From: Muricoccus nepalensis | GTDB taxonomy: Bacteria > Pseudomonadota > Alphaproteobacteria > Acetobacterales > Acetobacteraceae | Length of the DNA: 64,000 nt | Assembly (NCBI RefSeq): GCF_006438825.1 | Contig: NZ_RCZP01000024.1 | Location: 16,461-80,460, forward strand | Direction of reading: 5' to 3' | Part shown: positions 7,923 to 16,167 of the stretch, in pieces | How the letters are laid out: each line of letters opens with the position of its first letter | Position numbering within the stretch: position 1 is the first letter of the stretch | Translations under genes and position numbers: made by a program | Notes under the pieces: generated by a model | What the model was told of the DNA's origin: nothing | The model's input: only the letters and a program-made list of their open reading frames with translations | Database searches by the model: none

Positions 7923-8414
7923 TCAGTGCGGCGGACGGGTGATCCCCAGGAAGGCGACCACGAAGACGCTCGCCGCCGAATTGCCGAGCGACGGTCCCAG
8001 CCCCACGAGAAGGTCGCCCATCGGGGTCAGCGTCACCAGGGATTTCGAACCGAAGACGGACAGCTGCATGACGTGCGGGCTGGCCCCGAGCGAGATCGTG
8101 ACGCCGAGCTTCTCCGTCGCGTTCGCGTTGAACGGCTGCCGCGGCCCTCGCCCGAAGGTGCCGGGGGCGGGAGGCGGATCGATCGCCAGCCTCCGGTCGC
8201 TGAAGAACATGTCGAAGGGCTGGCCCGGGTCGGATTCCAGCCGTGCCGGGTGGAAGCGCGGCCCACCGAAGATGACGCCGCCCGTGGCCTTGTGGAAGAC
8301 AAGGCTGCCGACGGCGTAGCTCGCGATCCCATTGTCCTGGTTCGACACCATCGACACGTTGATGGTGTCCCCGTCGCCGACCTGGGCGAGTATCTGGTCG
8401 AGACTTTGTCCCAT
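7923..8414 (-). CDS. Hypothetical protein
   Basis: I do not recognise this 163-residue protein. It begins MGQSLDQILAQVGDGD and is rich in small and hydrophobic residues in the C-terminal half (LGVTISLGASPHVMQLSVFG). There is no signal peptide, clear membrane segment or known motif. The start at 8414 is preceded by AAAAGG about 7 bases upstream; an ATG at 8438 is also open. The composition (balanced Asn, Ser, Thr, Phe) looks like a real protein rather than a shadow frame. It lies alone between a plus-strand VOC gene and a minus-strand hydrolase, 159 bases from the latter. Confidence 0.6.
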   Translation of the reverse strand: MGQSLDQILAQVGDGDTINVSMVSNQDNGIASYAVGSLVFHKATGGVIFGGPRFHPARLESDPGQPFDMFFSDRRLAIDPPPAPGTFGRGPRQPFNANATEKLGVTISLGASPHVMQLSVFGSKSLVTLTPMGDLLVGLGPSLGNSAASVFVVAFLGITRPPH

Positions 8415-8573
8415 CGCGCATGACCTTTTCCAGGCCATCGCTCAACCCGCACCATCGCGGATCGGGCAAACGGCTTACGTCTTGTGAGCCATCCCCGGAA
8501 TATCCACCCTGCGCCGGGCGGTTCCAACAGAATTCGTCCGCGGGCCCGACGGGCCGCGAAGGCCGACCGCGCG

Positions 8574-9467
8574 TCAGCCCCGCGCCCGCACGTCCAGCAC
8601 CGCCCGGGCGAATTCCTCCGGCTTCTCCTGCGGCAGGTTATGCCCGCCCCCGCGCACCACCCGGTGCTCGTGCGGCCCCGTGAAGTGCCGCGCGTGCCCC
8701 GCCGTGCCGCGGCCCGCCAGCACGCCGTCGGCGTCCCCGTCCAGCGTCACCGTAGGCACGGGGATGGGCGGCTGGGCCGCCAGGCGGCGCTCGACCGCCG
8801 CCACCGCCGGATCGCCCGGCACCAGCCCGAAGCGGTGGCGGTAGGAATGGATCACCACCGCGACGAAGTCCGGGTTGTCGAAGCTCGCAGCCGTCCGCTC
8901 GAAGGTGGCCTCGTCGAAGGCCCACTCCGGGGACCAGAGCCGCCACAGCAGCCGGCACAGCCCGCGCCGGTCCCGCTCCAGCCCGGCCCGCCCGCGCTCC
9001 GCGTGGAACAGGTACTGGTACCAGAGCTTGCGCTCGTCCTCCGGCGCGACCGGCTCCTGCGCGCGGGCGATGTCCTGCAGGTTGTAGCCGTTCTGCGAGA
9101 CCAGCCCCGCCACCCGCTCCGGCCAGAGCGCCGTGACGATGCAGGCGGCGCGCCCGCCCCAGTCGTGCCCCGCCAGCACCGCCCGCCCGATCCCCAGCGC
9201 GTCCATCAGGTCCATCAAGTCCTGCCCCAGCGCCGCCTGCTCCCCCGAGCGCGGCGTCGCCTCCGACCGGAACCGCGTCCCGCCGTAGCCCCGCAGCCAG
9301 GGCACGACCACCCGCGCCCCCGCCGCCGCCAGCACCGGCGCCACGGCGTCGTAGGCGCGGCCGTCATAGGGGAAGCCGTGCATCAGCAGCACGGGCCAGC
9401 CGCCGGGGTCCCCGCTCTCCTCGTAGGCGACGCGCAGCGCGCCCGCCTCCACCCACCGCGTCGCCAT
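8574..9467 (-). CDS. Alpha/beta hydrolase, epoxide hydrolase-like
   Basis: This is a 297-residue alpha/beta hydrolase. The oxyanion-hole motif HGFPYDG is near residue 30. The nucleophile elbow AGHDWGGRA places Asp at residue 102, and GGGHNLPQEKP near the C-terminus supplies the catalytic His (about residue 276). An acid is likely in LDGDADGV. An aspartate nucleophile with GHDWGG is typical of epoxide hydrolases and haloalkane dehalogenases rather than serine esterases. The cap region contains LWYQYLF, which could provide the Tyr for epoxide opening. The substrate is unknown. The gene is 58 bases downstream of the binding-protein gene on the same strand and may share its transcript. Confidence 0.85.
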   Translation of the reverse strand: MATRWVEAGALRVAYEESGDPGGWPVLLMHGFPYDGRAYDAVAPVLAAAGARVVVPWLRGYGGTRFRSEATPRSGEQAALGQDLMDLMDALGIGRAVLAGHDWGGRAACIVTALWPERVAGLVSQNGYNLQDIARAQEPVAPEDERKLWYQYLFHAERGRAGLERDRRGLCRLLWRLWSPEWAFDEATFERTAASFDNPDFVAVVIHSYRHRFGLVPGDPAVAAVERRLAAQPPIPVPTVTLDGDADGVLAGRGTAGHARHFTGPHEHRVVRGGGHNLPQEKPEEFARAVLDVRARG

Positions 9468-9525
9468 CCCGCCCCTCCGTCGCCCGGCGCAGGATGGGAA
9501 GGCGCCGCGGGGGGAGTCCAGGCCC

Positions 9526-10557
9526 TCAGAGCATCCGCAGCGCCCGCGGCGGCAGGTACTCGTCCGTGTAGGCGGCCTCCGGCGCCGGCCGGTTCGGCAG
9601 GCGGAAGGTGTCCACCGTCGCGTCGATCTGCCGCTTCAGCCGGTCCGCCTCGACGAAGGAGAGCCCGTGCTGGCGCACCTTGTCCGACAGCATCAGCTCG
9701 TCGAAGGAGATCTGCTGCCGCTCCGCCTCGATCGCGACATCCGTCAGCGGCTCCCGCGCCTTGAGCATGGCCACGGCCTCGGCCGGGTTTCGCCAGGCCC
9801 AGAGCATCCCCTCGGTCAGCGCCGCGACCGCCGCCCGGATCGCCTCCGGCTTCTCCCGCAGCACCGCCCGCGTCGTCACCAGCCCCGAGCCGTAGAAATC
9901 GAGCCCGTAGTCCCGGTAGTAGAAGACCCGCTGCTGCGGCCGGTCCATGCCGAGCGCCTTCAGCGACATCGCCGTCGAGGTGACGAAGCCCGTAATGCCG
10001 TCCGCCCGCTTCTGCACCAGCATCGGCTCGCGCAGTTCGGGCGAGACGCTCATCCAGTTGATCGAGGCGAGGTCGATCCCCGCCGCGCTCGCGAAGACCG
10101 GGAAGATCTGCCGCCCGCCGTCGAACTCCGGCGCCGCCAGCGTCTTGCCGTTGAGCTGCCTCGGCTCGCGGATCGGCCCGTCCATCTGCACCGTCGCCGA
10201 GAGCGGGGAGCGGTCGTAGAGGATGGCGACGCAGACCAGCCCGCGGTCCGGGTTCTCCGCCATGAAGCGGAGCTGCGAGGTCAGGTCCCCGAAGCCGAGG
10301 TCATAGGTCCCCGCCGCGACGTCCACGGGCACCCGGCCCGAGCCGTAGCCGCGGTTGATCGGCATCTCGAGGTTGTGCTTGCGGAACAGCCCGCCCCGCT
10401 CCGCCGCCACGGCGAAGGCGTAGCCGCCGTGGATCACCCAATCGAGGGTGAAGCGCAGCCGGTGCGGCGCCTGCGCCCGCGCCAGCCGCGGCGCGGCCAG
10501 CAGCCCCACCCCCATTCCCAGGCCCAGCGTCGCCCGCCGGCCGATCCCCTGCGCCAT
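9526..10557 (-). CDS. ABC transporter substrate-binding protein, NMT1/THI5-like
   Basis: This is a 343-residue periplasmic binding protein. It starts with a Tat-like signal (IGRRATLGLGMGVGLLAAPRLARAQA), followed by RLRFTLDWVIHGGYAFAVAAERG, the opening typical of the SsuA/THI5/NMT1 family. That family binds sulfonates, nitrate, pyrimidine precursors or aromatic acids. The stretch YDLGFGDLTSQLRFMAENPD is the characteristic domain-1 loop. No permease or ATPase gene is next to it, so it must work with components encoded elsewhere or be an orphan. The start at 10557 gives a complete signal peptide. The downstream alpha/beta hydrolase may act on the imported compound; that link is inference from proximity only. 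Confidence 0.85.
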   Translation of the reverse strand: MAQGIGRRATLGLGMGVGLLAAPRLARAQAPHRLRFTLDWVIHGGYAFAVAAERGGLFRKHNLEMPINRGYGSGRVPVDVAAGTYDLGFGDLTSQLRFMAENPDRGLVCVAILYDRSPLSATVQMDGPIREPRQLNGKTLAAPEFDGGRQIFPVFASAAGIDLASINWMSVSPELREPMLVQKRADGITGFVTSTAMSLKALGMDRPQQRVFYYRDYGLDFYGSGLVTTRAVLREKPEAIRAAVAALTEGMLWAWRNPAEAVAMLKAREPLTDVAIEAERQQISFDELMLSDKVRQHGLSFVEADRLKRQIDATVDTFRLPNRPAPEAAYTDEYLPPRALRML

Positions 10558-10655
10558 GCCCTACCCCCGTTCCCGCGGGCGGCCCTCCGCCCGTCATACC
10601 GGGATCGGCACGAGCAAGAAGCGGGCCGCCGCGCCCGGGGGCCGGGCGCGCCGCG

Positions 10656-11312
10656 TCAGGGGAAGGTCACGTCCGCCACGCGGCAGAGATCGATTCCCCG
10701 CCGCTCCTCCGCCGAGCGGTCGTCGTACTCCACGCGAACGTCATAGGTGCACTGCCCCGCCGGCAGCCGCACCGCGAAGGTCGCCCCCGGCCGGACCACC
10801 GCGTCGCCCAGCCGGTCGTCGCCCCAGTTGCTCTCGGAGCTCGGCGAGGCGCGCAGCACCTGGATCGTCTTGCGCGTCCGGTTCACCAGATTGAAGGACG
10901 GGTTGCCCGTCGCCCCCGCGGCGGCCGAGCCCCCCTTGCCGCTGCGGGGCGCCCCCGCCTGCTGGCCGAAGACGACCTCGCTGAGCGGGCAGGTGTCGAC
11001 CGACCGCCGCTCCTCCGACTGCCCGCCGTCATAGACCACGCGGATGTCGTTCACGCACTGCCCCGCCGGCAGCCGCACGGGGAAGGAGCGCCCGTTGTCG
11101 AGCACGTTCTGCCCGAGCATGTCCGGCCCCCAGGCGTTCTGCTGCGAGGACGAGACGTAGAGCTCCTGGATGGTCCGGCCGGAGCGGTTCACGACGTTGA
11201 AGCTCGGGTCGTTGTTCGCGCCCCCACCCTGGGCCCAGGCCGGCGCGGCCGCCAGGCCCGCGAGAAGCAGCCCCACCGCCAGGAGCCCCCGGCGCAGCAA
11301 CAGGATCCGCAT
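10656..11312 (-). CDS. Secreted protein with two copies of an unknown domain
   Basis: This 218-residue protein has a clear Sec signal peptide (MRILLLRRGLLAVGLLLAGL, cleaved after AWA). Two homologous modules of roughly 85 residues follow. Each has PSFNxVNRxxxTIQ, then an aromatic WG-x-D-x-LG segment, then RLPAGQCxxDxRVxYDD/G, and ends with EERRxxDxC. Two cysteines per module, at equivalent positions, suggest one disulfide each. A Gly/Ala-rich linker separates the modules. I have a vague recollection of single-module relatives in Acetobacteraceae, but I cannot assign a function. The start at 11312 removes a long upstream extension that lacks signal-peptide features. It lies downstream of glcE on the same strand. 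Confidence 0.75.
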   Translation of the reverse strand: MRILLLRRGLLAVGLLLAGLAAAPAWAQGGGANNDPSFNVVNRSGRTIQELYVSSSQQNAWGPDMLGQNVLDNGRSFPVRLPAGQCVNDIRVVYDGGQSEERRSVDTCPLSEVVFGQQAGAPRSGKGGSAAAGATGNPSFNLVNRTRKTIQVLRASPSSESNWGDDRLGDAVVRPGATFAVRLPAGQCTYDVRVEYDDRSAEERRGIDLCRVADVTFP

Positions 11313-11440
11313 CGCCTCTCCAACCCTTTCTCGACCAACGCGCCGATGTTGAACCGCCTGCCGGGCCCGGAACAGGCGAGGCCGCGTGATAAAGGCGTGA
11401 TCCGTTCCGCGCTCGCGAAGGTCCCGCCGCGGCGCCCGGC

Positions 11441-11482
11441 CCTGGCACCCCGGTCCTGGCACCCCCGCCCTGGCACCCCCTG
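11441..11482. repeat. Three tandem 14-bp repeats
   Basis: Copies of CCTGGCACCC plus four variable bases begin at 11441, 11455 and 11469. They sit just past the glcE stop codon, in the gap before the duplicated-domain gene. No function is evident. Confidence 0.7.
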
Positions 11483-11484
11483 CC

Positions 11485-12690
11485 TCAGAGCCCCGCGCGC
11501 ATCCGCCCCGGGTTCAGCCGCCCGCCCGGATCCAGCGCCGCCTTCACGCGCGCGGACAGCGCGGCCAGCGCCGGCACCTCCTCGGGGATCACGGGCACGG
11601 AGACCCGCATCGGGTCGGGCGCCCGGAACAGGGTGAAGGTCCCCCTTGCGCCGGCCGCCGCCGCCATGACCGCCGAATGCGCCTCCGCCGTCGCCGCGGC
11701 CGCCACCCAGACCAGCCCGCCGCCCCAGTCGAGCATCACCCGCGCGCCGATTCGCGCCCGCAGCGCCACCACCACCCCGGGCGCCATCGAGGGCCGCACC
11801 GAGACGCGCCACACCGCCTCGCCCGCGGCCGCCGCCAGCGGCGCCGCGTCCCGGATCGCCCGCCAGAGCGCGCGCGACTCCTCGCCCTCCACCACGCGCC
11901 CGCCCGGCAGCGCCGCGCCGAGCCGCGCCATGCGGTAGGTGACGGAGGCCTCCACGTCCTCGAGCCGCAGCAGCGCGACCGGCCCGGCGACCCCCGCGGC
12001 CGAGGCGCCCTCCGGCAGCATCGCCGCCCCCGTCACGCCGTAGGGGCTCGTCAGCCCCGATGAGAGCGCCGCCACCCCCGCCGCCTCGTCCGCCACGGGC
12101 AGCACGAGGGTCGCCGTCCGCTCCCCGGCCGGCCCCACCTTCAGCGTCACCTCGGTGAGCACGCCGAGCGTGCCGTGGCTGCCCGAGAGCAGCTTGCAGA
12201 GGTCGAGCCCCGTGACGTTCTTGTGCACCCGCCCGCCGGAGCGCAGCACCTCGCCCTCGCCGTTCACGAAGCGCACGCCCAGCACCAGGTCGCGCAGCGC
12301 GAAGCCCACCACGCGCCGCGGGCCCGAGAGGTTGCAGGCCACCGTGCCCCCCAGGCTGCCCGTCGTCGCCTCCCCGCTGCCCAGCAGGGCCCGGAGGTCC
12401 GGCGGCTCCGCCCCGATCTGCTGGTTGCGCTCGGCCAGCGCGGCCTCGATCTCGGCCAGCGGCGTGCCGGCGCGCGCGCTGATCACCATCTCCTCGGGCT
12501 TGTAGAAGGTGATGCCCGTCAGGTTGCGCAGCGACAGCGTGCGCCCCGCCTGCACCGGCCGCAGCATGGCGGCCTTCGTGCCGCGCCCCTCGAGCGCCAG
12601 CGGCACCCCCTCGGCATGGGCCGCCGCCACCGCCGCCGCCACCCCGGCCTCGTCGGCCGGCGCGATCCTGGAACCCGCCTCAGCGCTCAT
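11485..12690 (-). CDS. glcE: Glycolate oxidase FAD-binding subunit GlcE
   Basis: This is a 401-residue FAD-binding subunit of membrane-associated glycolate oxidase, which converts glycolate to glyoxylate. The N-terminal half has the PCMH-type FAD fold with PLALEGRGTKAA, the nucleotide-contacting stretch GSGEATTGSLGGTVACNLSG and GRVHKNVTGLDLCKLLSGS, all characteristic of GlcE. The C-terminus ends with ALDPGGRLNPGRM, shared with this flavoprotein class. The ATG at 12690 gives the expected length; the frame runs far upstream in shadow of glcD. It follows glcD by 86 bases on the same strand, so the two are probably cotranscribed. The iron-sulfur subunit GlcF, which normally completes the enzyme, is not next to it. 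Confidence 0.92.
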   Translation of the reverse strand: MSAEAGSRIAPADEAGVAAAVAAAHAEGVPLALEGRGTKAAMLRPVQAGRTLSLRNLTGITFYKPEEMVISARAGTPLAEIEAALAERNQQIGAEPPDLRALLGSGEATTGSLGGTVACNLSGPRRVVGFALRDLVLGVRFVNGEGEVLRSGGRVHKNVTGLDLCKLLSGSHGTLGVLTEVTLKVGPAGERTATLVLPVADEAAGVAALSSGLTSPYGVTGAAMLPEGASAAGVAGPVALLRLEDVEASVTYRMARLGAALPGGRVVEGEESRALWRAIRDAAPLAAAAGEAVWRVSVRPSMAPGVVVALRARIGARVMLDWGGGLVWVAAAATAEAHSAVMAAAAGARGTFTLFRAPDPMRVSVPVIPEEVPALAALSARVKAALDPGGRLNPGRMRAGL

Positions 12691-12776
12691 TCTTCGTCGC
12701 CCCCCACGCCGCTCGGGCGCGGGCGGAGGCGTCGCGCATCCCCGGGCGCTGCGCAAGCGGCTTGTTGCCGCCCGGC

Positions 12777-14219
12777 CTAGTGCGGCGCCGGCGCCAGCTT
12801 CCCCTCGAGCGGGAACACCTTCGCCGGGTTCAGCAGCCATTCCGGGTCGAAGGCTTCCTTCACCCGCCGCTGCTGGGCGAGCTCCGGCCGGGTGAACTGC
12901 ACGGGCATGAGGTCGCGCTTCTCCACGCCCACCCCGTGCTCCCCGGTCAGGCAGCCGCCCACCTCGACGCAGAGCTTGAGGATGTCCGCCCCGAAGGTCT
13001 CGGCCTTGGCGAAGCTCGCGGGGTCGTTCGCGTCGAACATGATCAGCGGATGCAGGTTCCCGTCCCCCGCGTGGAAGACGTTCGCCACCTTCAGCCCGCA
13101 GGCCTCGCTCATCTCGCCGATGCGGCGCAGCACGTGGGGCAGCTCGCTCGTCGGGATGGTGCCGTCCATGCAGAGGTAGTCCGGGCTGATCCGCCCGACC
13201 GCCCCGAAGGCGCCCTTGCGCCCCTTCCAGATCGCCATCGACTCCTCGGCGCTCGCCGCCACCCGCATGCTGATGGGATCGAAGCGCTCGCAGATCGCGC
13301 GCAGCCGGCCGAGCAGCACGTCCTGCTCCTCGCCGCTGCCCTCGACCTCGATGATCAGCAGCGCTTCGGCATCCAACGGGTAGCCGGCATGGGCGAAGGC
13401 CTCGCAGGCGTGGATGCAGGGCTTGTCCATGAATTCCAGCGCCACGGGGATCACGCCCGAGCCCATGATCGCGTCCACCGCCGCCCCCGCGATCTCGGTC
13501 GAGCGGAAGGCTGCCAGCATCGCGCGCTGCCCCTCCGCCGCCCGCAGGATGCGCACCGTCACCTCGGTGACGATCCCGATCTGCCCCTCGCTGCCCGTGA
13601 TCAGCCCGAGCCAGTCGTAGCCCGCGGCGTCGAGATGCCCGCCGCCGATCTCGATCACCTCGCCCTCGATCGTCACGAACTTCACGCCGAGCAGGTTGTT
13701 CGCGGTCACGCCGTACTTCAGGCAGTGCGCGCCGCCCGAGTTCATCATCACGTTGCCGCCGATCATGCAGGCAAGCTGGCTCGAGGGATCGGGCGCGTAG
13801 AAGAAGCCCTCGCCCTCCACGGCCTTGGTGATGCCGAGGTTGGTCACCCCCGCCTCCACCACCGCGAGCCGGTCGGGGAAGGAGACGTCGAGGATCCGGT
13901 TCATCCGCATCAGCCCGATCACCACCGCGTCCGCCAGCGGCAGCGCGCCGCCCGACAGGCTCGTGCCCGCGCCCCGCGGCACCACCCGCACGCCGTTCTC
14001 GTGGCAGAAGCGCAGCACCGCCGCGACCTGCTCGGTCGAGGTCGGCAGGGCCACCGCCAGCGGCGGCTGCCGGTAGGCCGAGAGCCCGTCGGTCTCGTAG
14101 GGCCGCAGCCGCAGCGCCTCGGTGATCACCCCGTCGCCGGGGATCAGGGCGCACAGCCCGGCCAGGATCTCGTCGCGGCGGGCCATCACGTCGGCCTTGG
14201 GCGGGGGAAGGGCGATCAT
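12777..14219 (-). CDS. glcD: Glycolate oxidase subunit GlcD
   Basis: This is the catalytic FAD-linked subunit of glycolate oxidase, 480 residues. The FAD-binding domain includes VVPRGAGTSLSGGALP, ACMIGGNVMMNSGGAHCLKYG and LITGSEGQIGIVTEVT. The C-terminal cap has NVFHAGDGNLHPLI and GEHGVGVEKRDLM, which contain the conserved His residues of the D-lactate/glycolate dehydrogenase family. The start at 14219 has GAGGAAA upstream at proper spacing. Alternative family members (D-lactate dehydrogenase, D-2-hydroxyglutarate dehydrogenase) are similar, but the adjacent GlcE makes GlcD the best call. Glyoxylate produced here would feed glyoxylate metabolism; isocitrate lyase is encoded 7 kb away. Confidence 0.92.
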   Translation of the reverse strand: MIALPPPKADVMARRDEILAGLCALIPGDGVITEALRLRPYETDGLSAYRQPPLAVALPTSTEQVAAVLRFCHENGVRVVPRGAGTSLSGGALPLADAVVIGLMRMNRILDVSFPDRLAVVEAGVTNLGITKAVEGEGFFYAPDPSSQLACMIGGNVMMNSGGAHCLKYGVTANNLLGVKFVTIEGEVIEIGGGHLDAAGYDWLGLITGSEGQIGIVTEVTVRILRAAEGQRAMLAAFRSTEIAGAAVDAIMGSGVIPVALEFMDKPCIHACEAFAHAGYPLDAEALLIIEVEGSGEEQDVLLGRLRAICERFDPISMRVAASAEESMAIWKGRKGAFGAVGRISPDYLCMDGTIPTSELPHVLRRIGEMSEACGLKVANVFHAGDGNLHPLIMFDANDPASFAKAETFGADILKLCVEVGGCLTGEHGVGVEKRDLMPVQFTRPELAQQRRVKEAFDPEWLLNPAKVFPLEGKLAPAPH

Positions 14220-14357
14220 GGCGTTTCCTCGGTTCTCCGGGCCGGGCCCGGCGCGCGTCCGCGGCCCCTCGCGGGCGCCGCATCCTAGCCGAGAATGGCC
14301 CCGCCCCGCGAGCCCGCAAGCGCCCCCCGGCCCCGCGCCGCCGGTGGGCCAAGCACG

Positions 14358-14385
14358 AAAAACCGCCGGGCGTGCCACCCGGCGG
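14358..14385 (-). terminator. Rho-independent terminator after rpmJ
   Basis: On the minus strand an 8-bp stem CCGCCGGG/CCCGGCGG (14378-14385 with 14363-14370) and a 7-base loop are followed at once by TTTTT (14362-14358). It lies 55 bases past the rpmJ stop and separates it from glcD. Confidence 0.88.
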
Positions 14386-14439
14386 CTCCTCGCAACCCGT
14401 GAACCGCCCCCGGGCCCGAAGGCCGCGGGCGCGCCTGGC

Positions 14440-14565
14440 TCAGCCCTGGCGGGCCTTCAGGCGGGGGTTCTTCTTGTTGATCACGTACATGCGGCCGCGG
14501 CGGCGAACCAGCACGCAGTTCTTGTCGCGAACCTTGGCAGTCTTGAGCGAGTTGCGGATCTTCAT
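14440..14565 (-). CDS. rpmJ: 50S ribosomal protein L36
   Basis: This 41-residue ribosomal protein begins [20 protein letters not shown] and continues with [21 protein letters not shown]. It is the alphaproteobacterial long form of L36. The usual C+ zinc-ribbon cysteines are mostly absent; only one Cys remains (in DKNCVLV), so this is a C- type paralogue that does not need zinc. It binds 23S rRNA in the large subunit. It stands alone with its own terminator, as is common for this gene in alphaproteobacteria. The ATG at 14565 is preceded by AGGTCAG. Confidence 0.97.
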   Translation of the reverse strand: MKIRNSLKTAKVRDKNCVLVRRRGRMYVINKKNPRLKARQG

Positions 14566-14741
14566 GGTCTGACCTGGTCACGTCGAGGGGCGGGGCGACA
14601 ACGCCGTCCCCTGGGAAGGCGGCGGTATATGGGCAGGACGGGCGGGGGTCAACCGCCGCCCGCCGCTTCTTTCCGCCCCTCCCGTTCAGCCTCCGGAAAC
14701 CCCTTCGCCCGCAGGATCGTTCCGCCGCCGGGAGACCCGCC

Positions 14742-14825
14742 ATGCTGGAACGACTCATCCACATCATCCGCCGCCTGCGCTACCGGCCCGAGCGCCGCTA
14801 CATGCGCGGCGCCGGCCCCCGCTAG
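14742..14825 (+). CDS. Possible 27-residue basic peptide
   Basis: An ATG at 14742 with GGGAGA about 8 bases upstream opens a frame of 27 codons. It reads MLERLIHIIRRLR, then YRPERRYMRGAGPR. The peptide is strongly basic and its first 13 residues could form an amphipathic helix. Its TAG stop at 14823-14825 and the TAG stop of the convergent Hsp70-like gene share the palindrome CTAG at 14822-14825. I recognise no family. The good ribosome-binding site and the clean fit into the gap make it plausible, but a chance frame of this length cannot be excluded. Confidence 0.4.
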   Translation: MLERLIHIIRRLRYRPERRYMRGAGPR

Positions 14826-16105
14826 CCGCTCCCCCCCGGGAGACTCTCCGGCGGCCCTCCGGCGACCTCGCGCCCCATCAGCGCGAGCCCCTCGGCCACC
14901 GAGACGAACTCGCCGCCGCCAAAGATCCTCTCCTCGCCGAAGCGCCGCGCGAAGATCGCGCGCACCGCCGGCACGAGGGAGGTCCCCCCGGTCAGGAACA
15001 CCCGGTCCACGGCCCCAGGCCCGACGCCGGCATCGGCCAGTGCCCCGTCCACCGCCGCCTCCATGCGGGCGAGGTCGGGGGCGATCCATTCCTCGAACTC
15101 CCCCCGCTCGATCGGCGCCTCCACCGCGAAGTCCTCGTGGCGGAAGCGCAGCACGGCCGTCTCCGCCGAGGAGAGCGCCGCCTTGGCCGAGGACACGGCG
15201 CGGTAGAGCGCGTAGCCCGCCTCGTCCTCGATCAGCCGGATGAGGTGGCGAAGCCGCTCGGGATGGTCCGCCGTCCGCGCGACCTCGGCGATCTCGCGCA
15301 GCGTCCGCGGCCCGCGCATCAGCGGCAGCTGGTGCCAGCGCGCGAAGCTCGTGAACCAGCCGGGCGGCACGGGCAGCGGCTTGCCCATCACCCGGTACTC
15401 GCCCCCCTTGCCCAGCCGGGGCGAGATCACGCGGTCGATGATCCGCGTGTCGAAGGCATCCCCGGCCAAGCCCACGCCCGCGTGGCCCAGCGCCGCCACC
15501 CGGCGCGGCGGGCCGGGGTCGAAGCGCAGCACCGAGAAGTCGCTCGTCCCGCCCCCGAAGTCGCCCACCAGCACCGTCTCGGGCCGCTCGATCCCGCTCG
15601 CGAAGCGCTGCCCGGCCGCGGCCGGCTCCAGCGCCACATCCACCTCGGCCAGCCCCGCCGCCGCGAAGGCGCCGCGCAGCCGCGCCTCCCCGAAATCGTC
15701 CTCCGCCCGGTCTCCGACGAAGCGCACGGGCCGCCCGACCACCACCCGCGCCCCCGCCATGGCCGCTCCGAAGGGCGCCAGCAGCTCCCGCAGGAACAGC
15801 CCGATCAGCGCCTCCAGCGTGAAGCGCCGCCCGAGGATCCGCGTCTCCGTGAAGCTCCGCTGCGCGAGGTAGCTCTTCATGGACATGACGAGCCGGCTGG
15901 CGAGCGGCTCCTCGAGATAGGCCTCGATCGCCGCCGGCCCCGCCGCGTGCCGGGCCGCGCCCCCCACCGGGTCCGCCCAGAAGCAGAGGACGGAGCGGAA
16001 CACCTCCCCCGTGTCGCGCGCCAGCGTCACCGCCTCCCCGTCGGGGCTGAGGGCGGTGACGACGCTGTTGGTGGTGCCGAAGTCGATGCCGATGACAGGT
16101 CGCAA
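14822..16105 (-). CDS. Hsp70 family (YegD-like) ATPase
   Basis: This 427-residue protein has the actin/Hsp70 ATPase fold. Phosphate-binding loop 1 is GIDFGTTNSVV at the N-terminus, loop 2 is VLVGDFGGGTSDFSVLRF near residue 190, and the adenosine motif VFLTGGTSLVPAVR is near residue 370. The substrate-binding and lid domains of DnaK are absent, as in YegD. The length and the position of FARWHQLP also fit YegD-type proteins. YegD has no firmly established role; it is usually described as a chaperone-like ATPase. The ATG at 16105 directly precedes the ATPase domain. No DnaJ or GrpE gene is nearby. Confidence 0.85.
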   Translation of the reverse strand: MRPVIGIDFGTTNSVVTALSPDGEAVTLARDTGEVFRSVLCFWADPVGGAARHAAGPAAIEAYLEEPLASRLVMSMKSYLAQRSFTETRILGRRFTLEALIGLFLRELLAPFGAAMAGARVVVGRPVRFVGDRAEDDFGEARLRGAFAAAGLAEVDVALEPAAAGQRFASGIERPETVLVGDFGGGTSDFSVLRFDPGPPRRVAALGHAGVGLAGDAFDTRIIDRVISPRLGKGGEYRVMGKPLPVPPGWFTSFARWHQLPLMRGPRTLREIAEVARTADHPERLRHLIRLIEDEAGYALYRAVSSAKAALSSAETAVLRFRHEDFAVEAPIERGEFEEWIAPDLARMEAAVDGALADAGVGPGAVDRVFLTGGTSLVPAVRAIFARRFGEERIFGGGEFVSVAEGLALMGREVAGGPPESLPGGSG

Positions 16106-16167
16106 GGCCGGGGCTCCCGCCGGAAGGGCGCGGGTTCAACCCCGTCCGCGCCCCCCTGGCAAGGCCC

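Noticed and set aside
11485..14352. Apparent 955-residue fused gene on the minus strand
   Set aside because: Only the C-terminal part is GlcE; the upstream part is a shadow of glcD in another frame, with low-complexity Arg-rich sequence.
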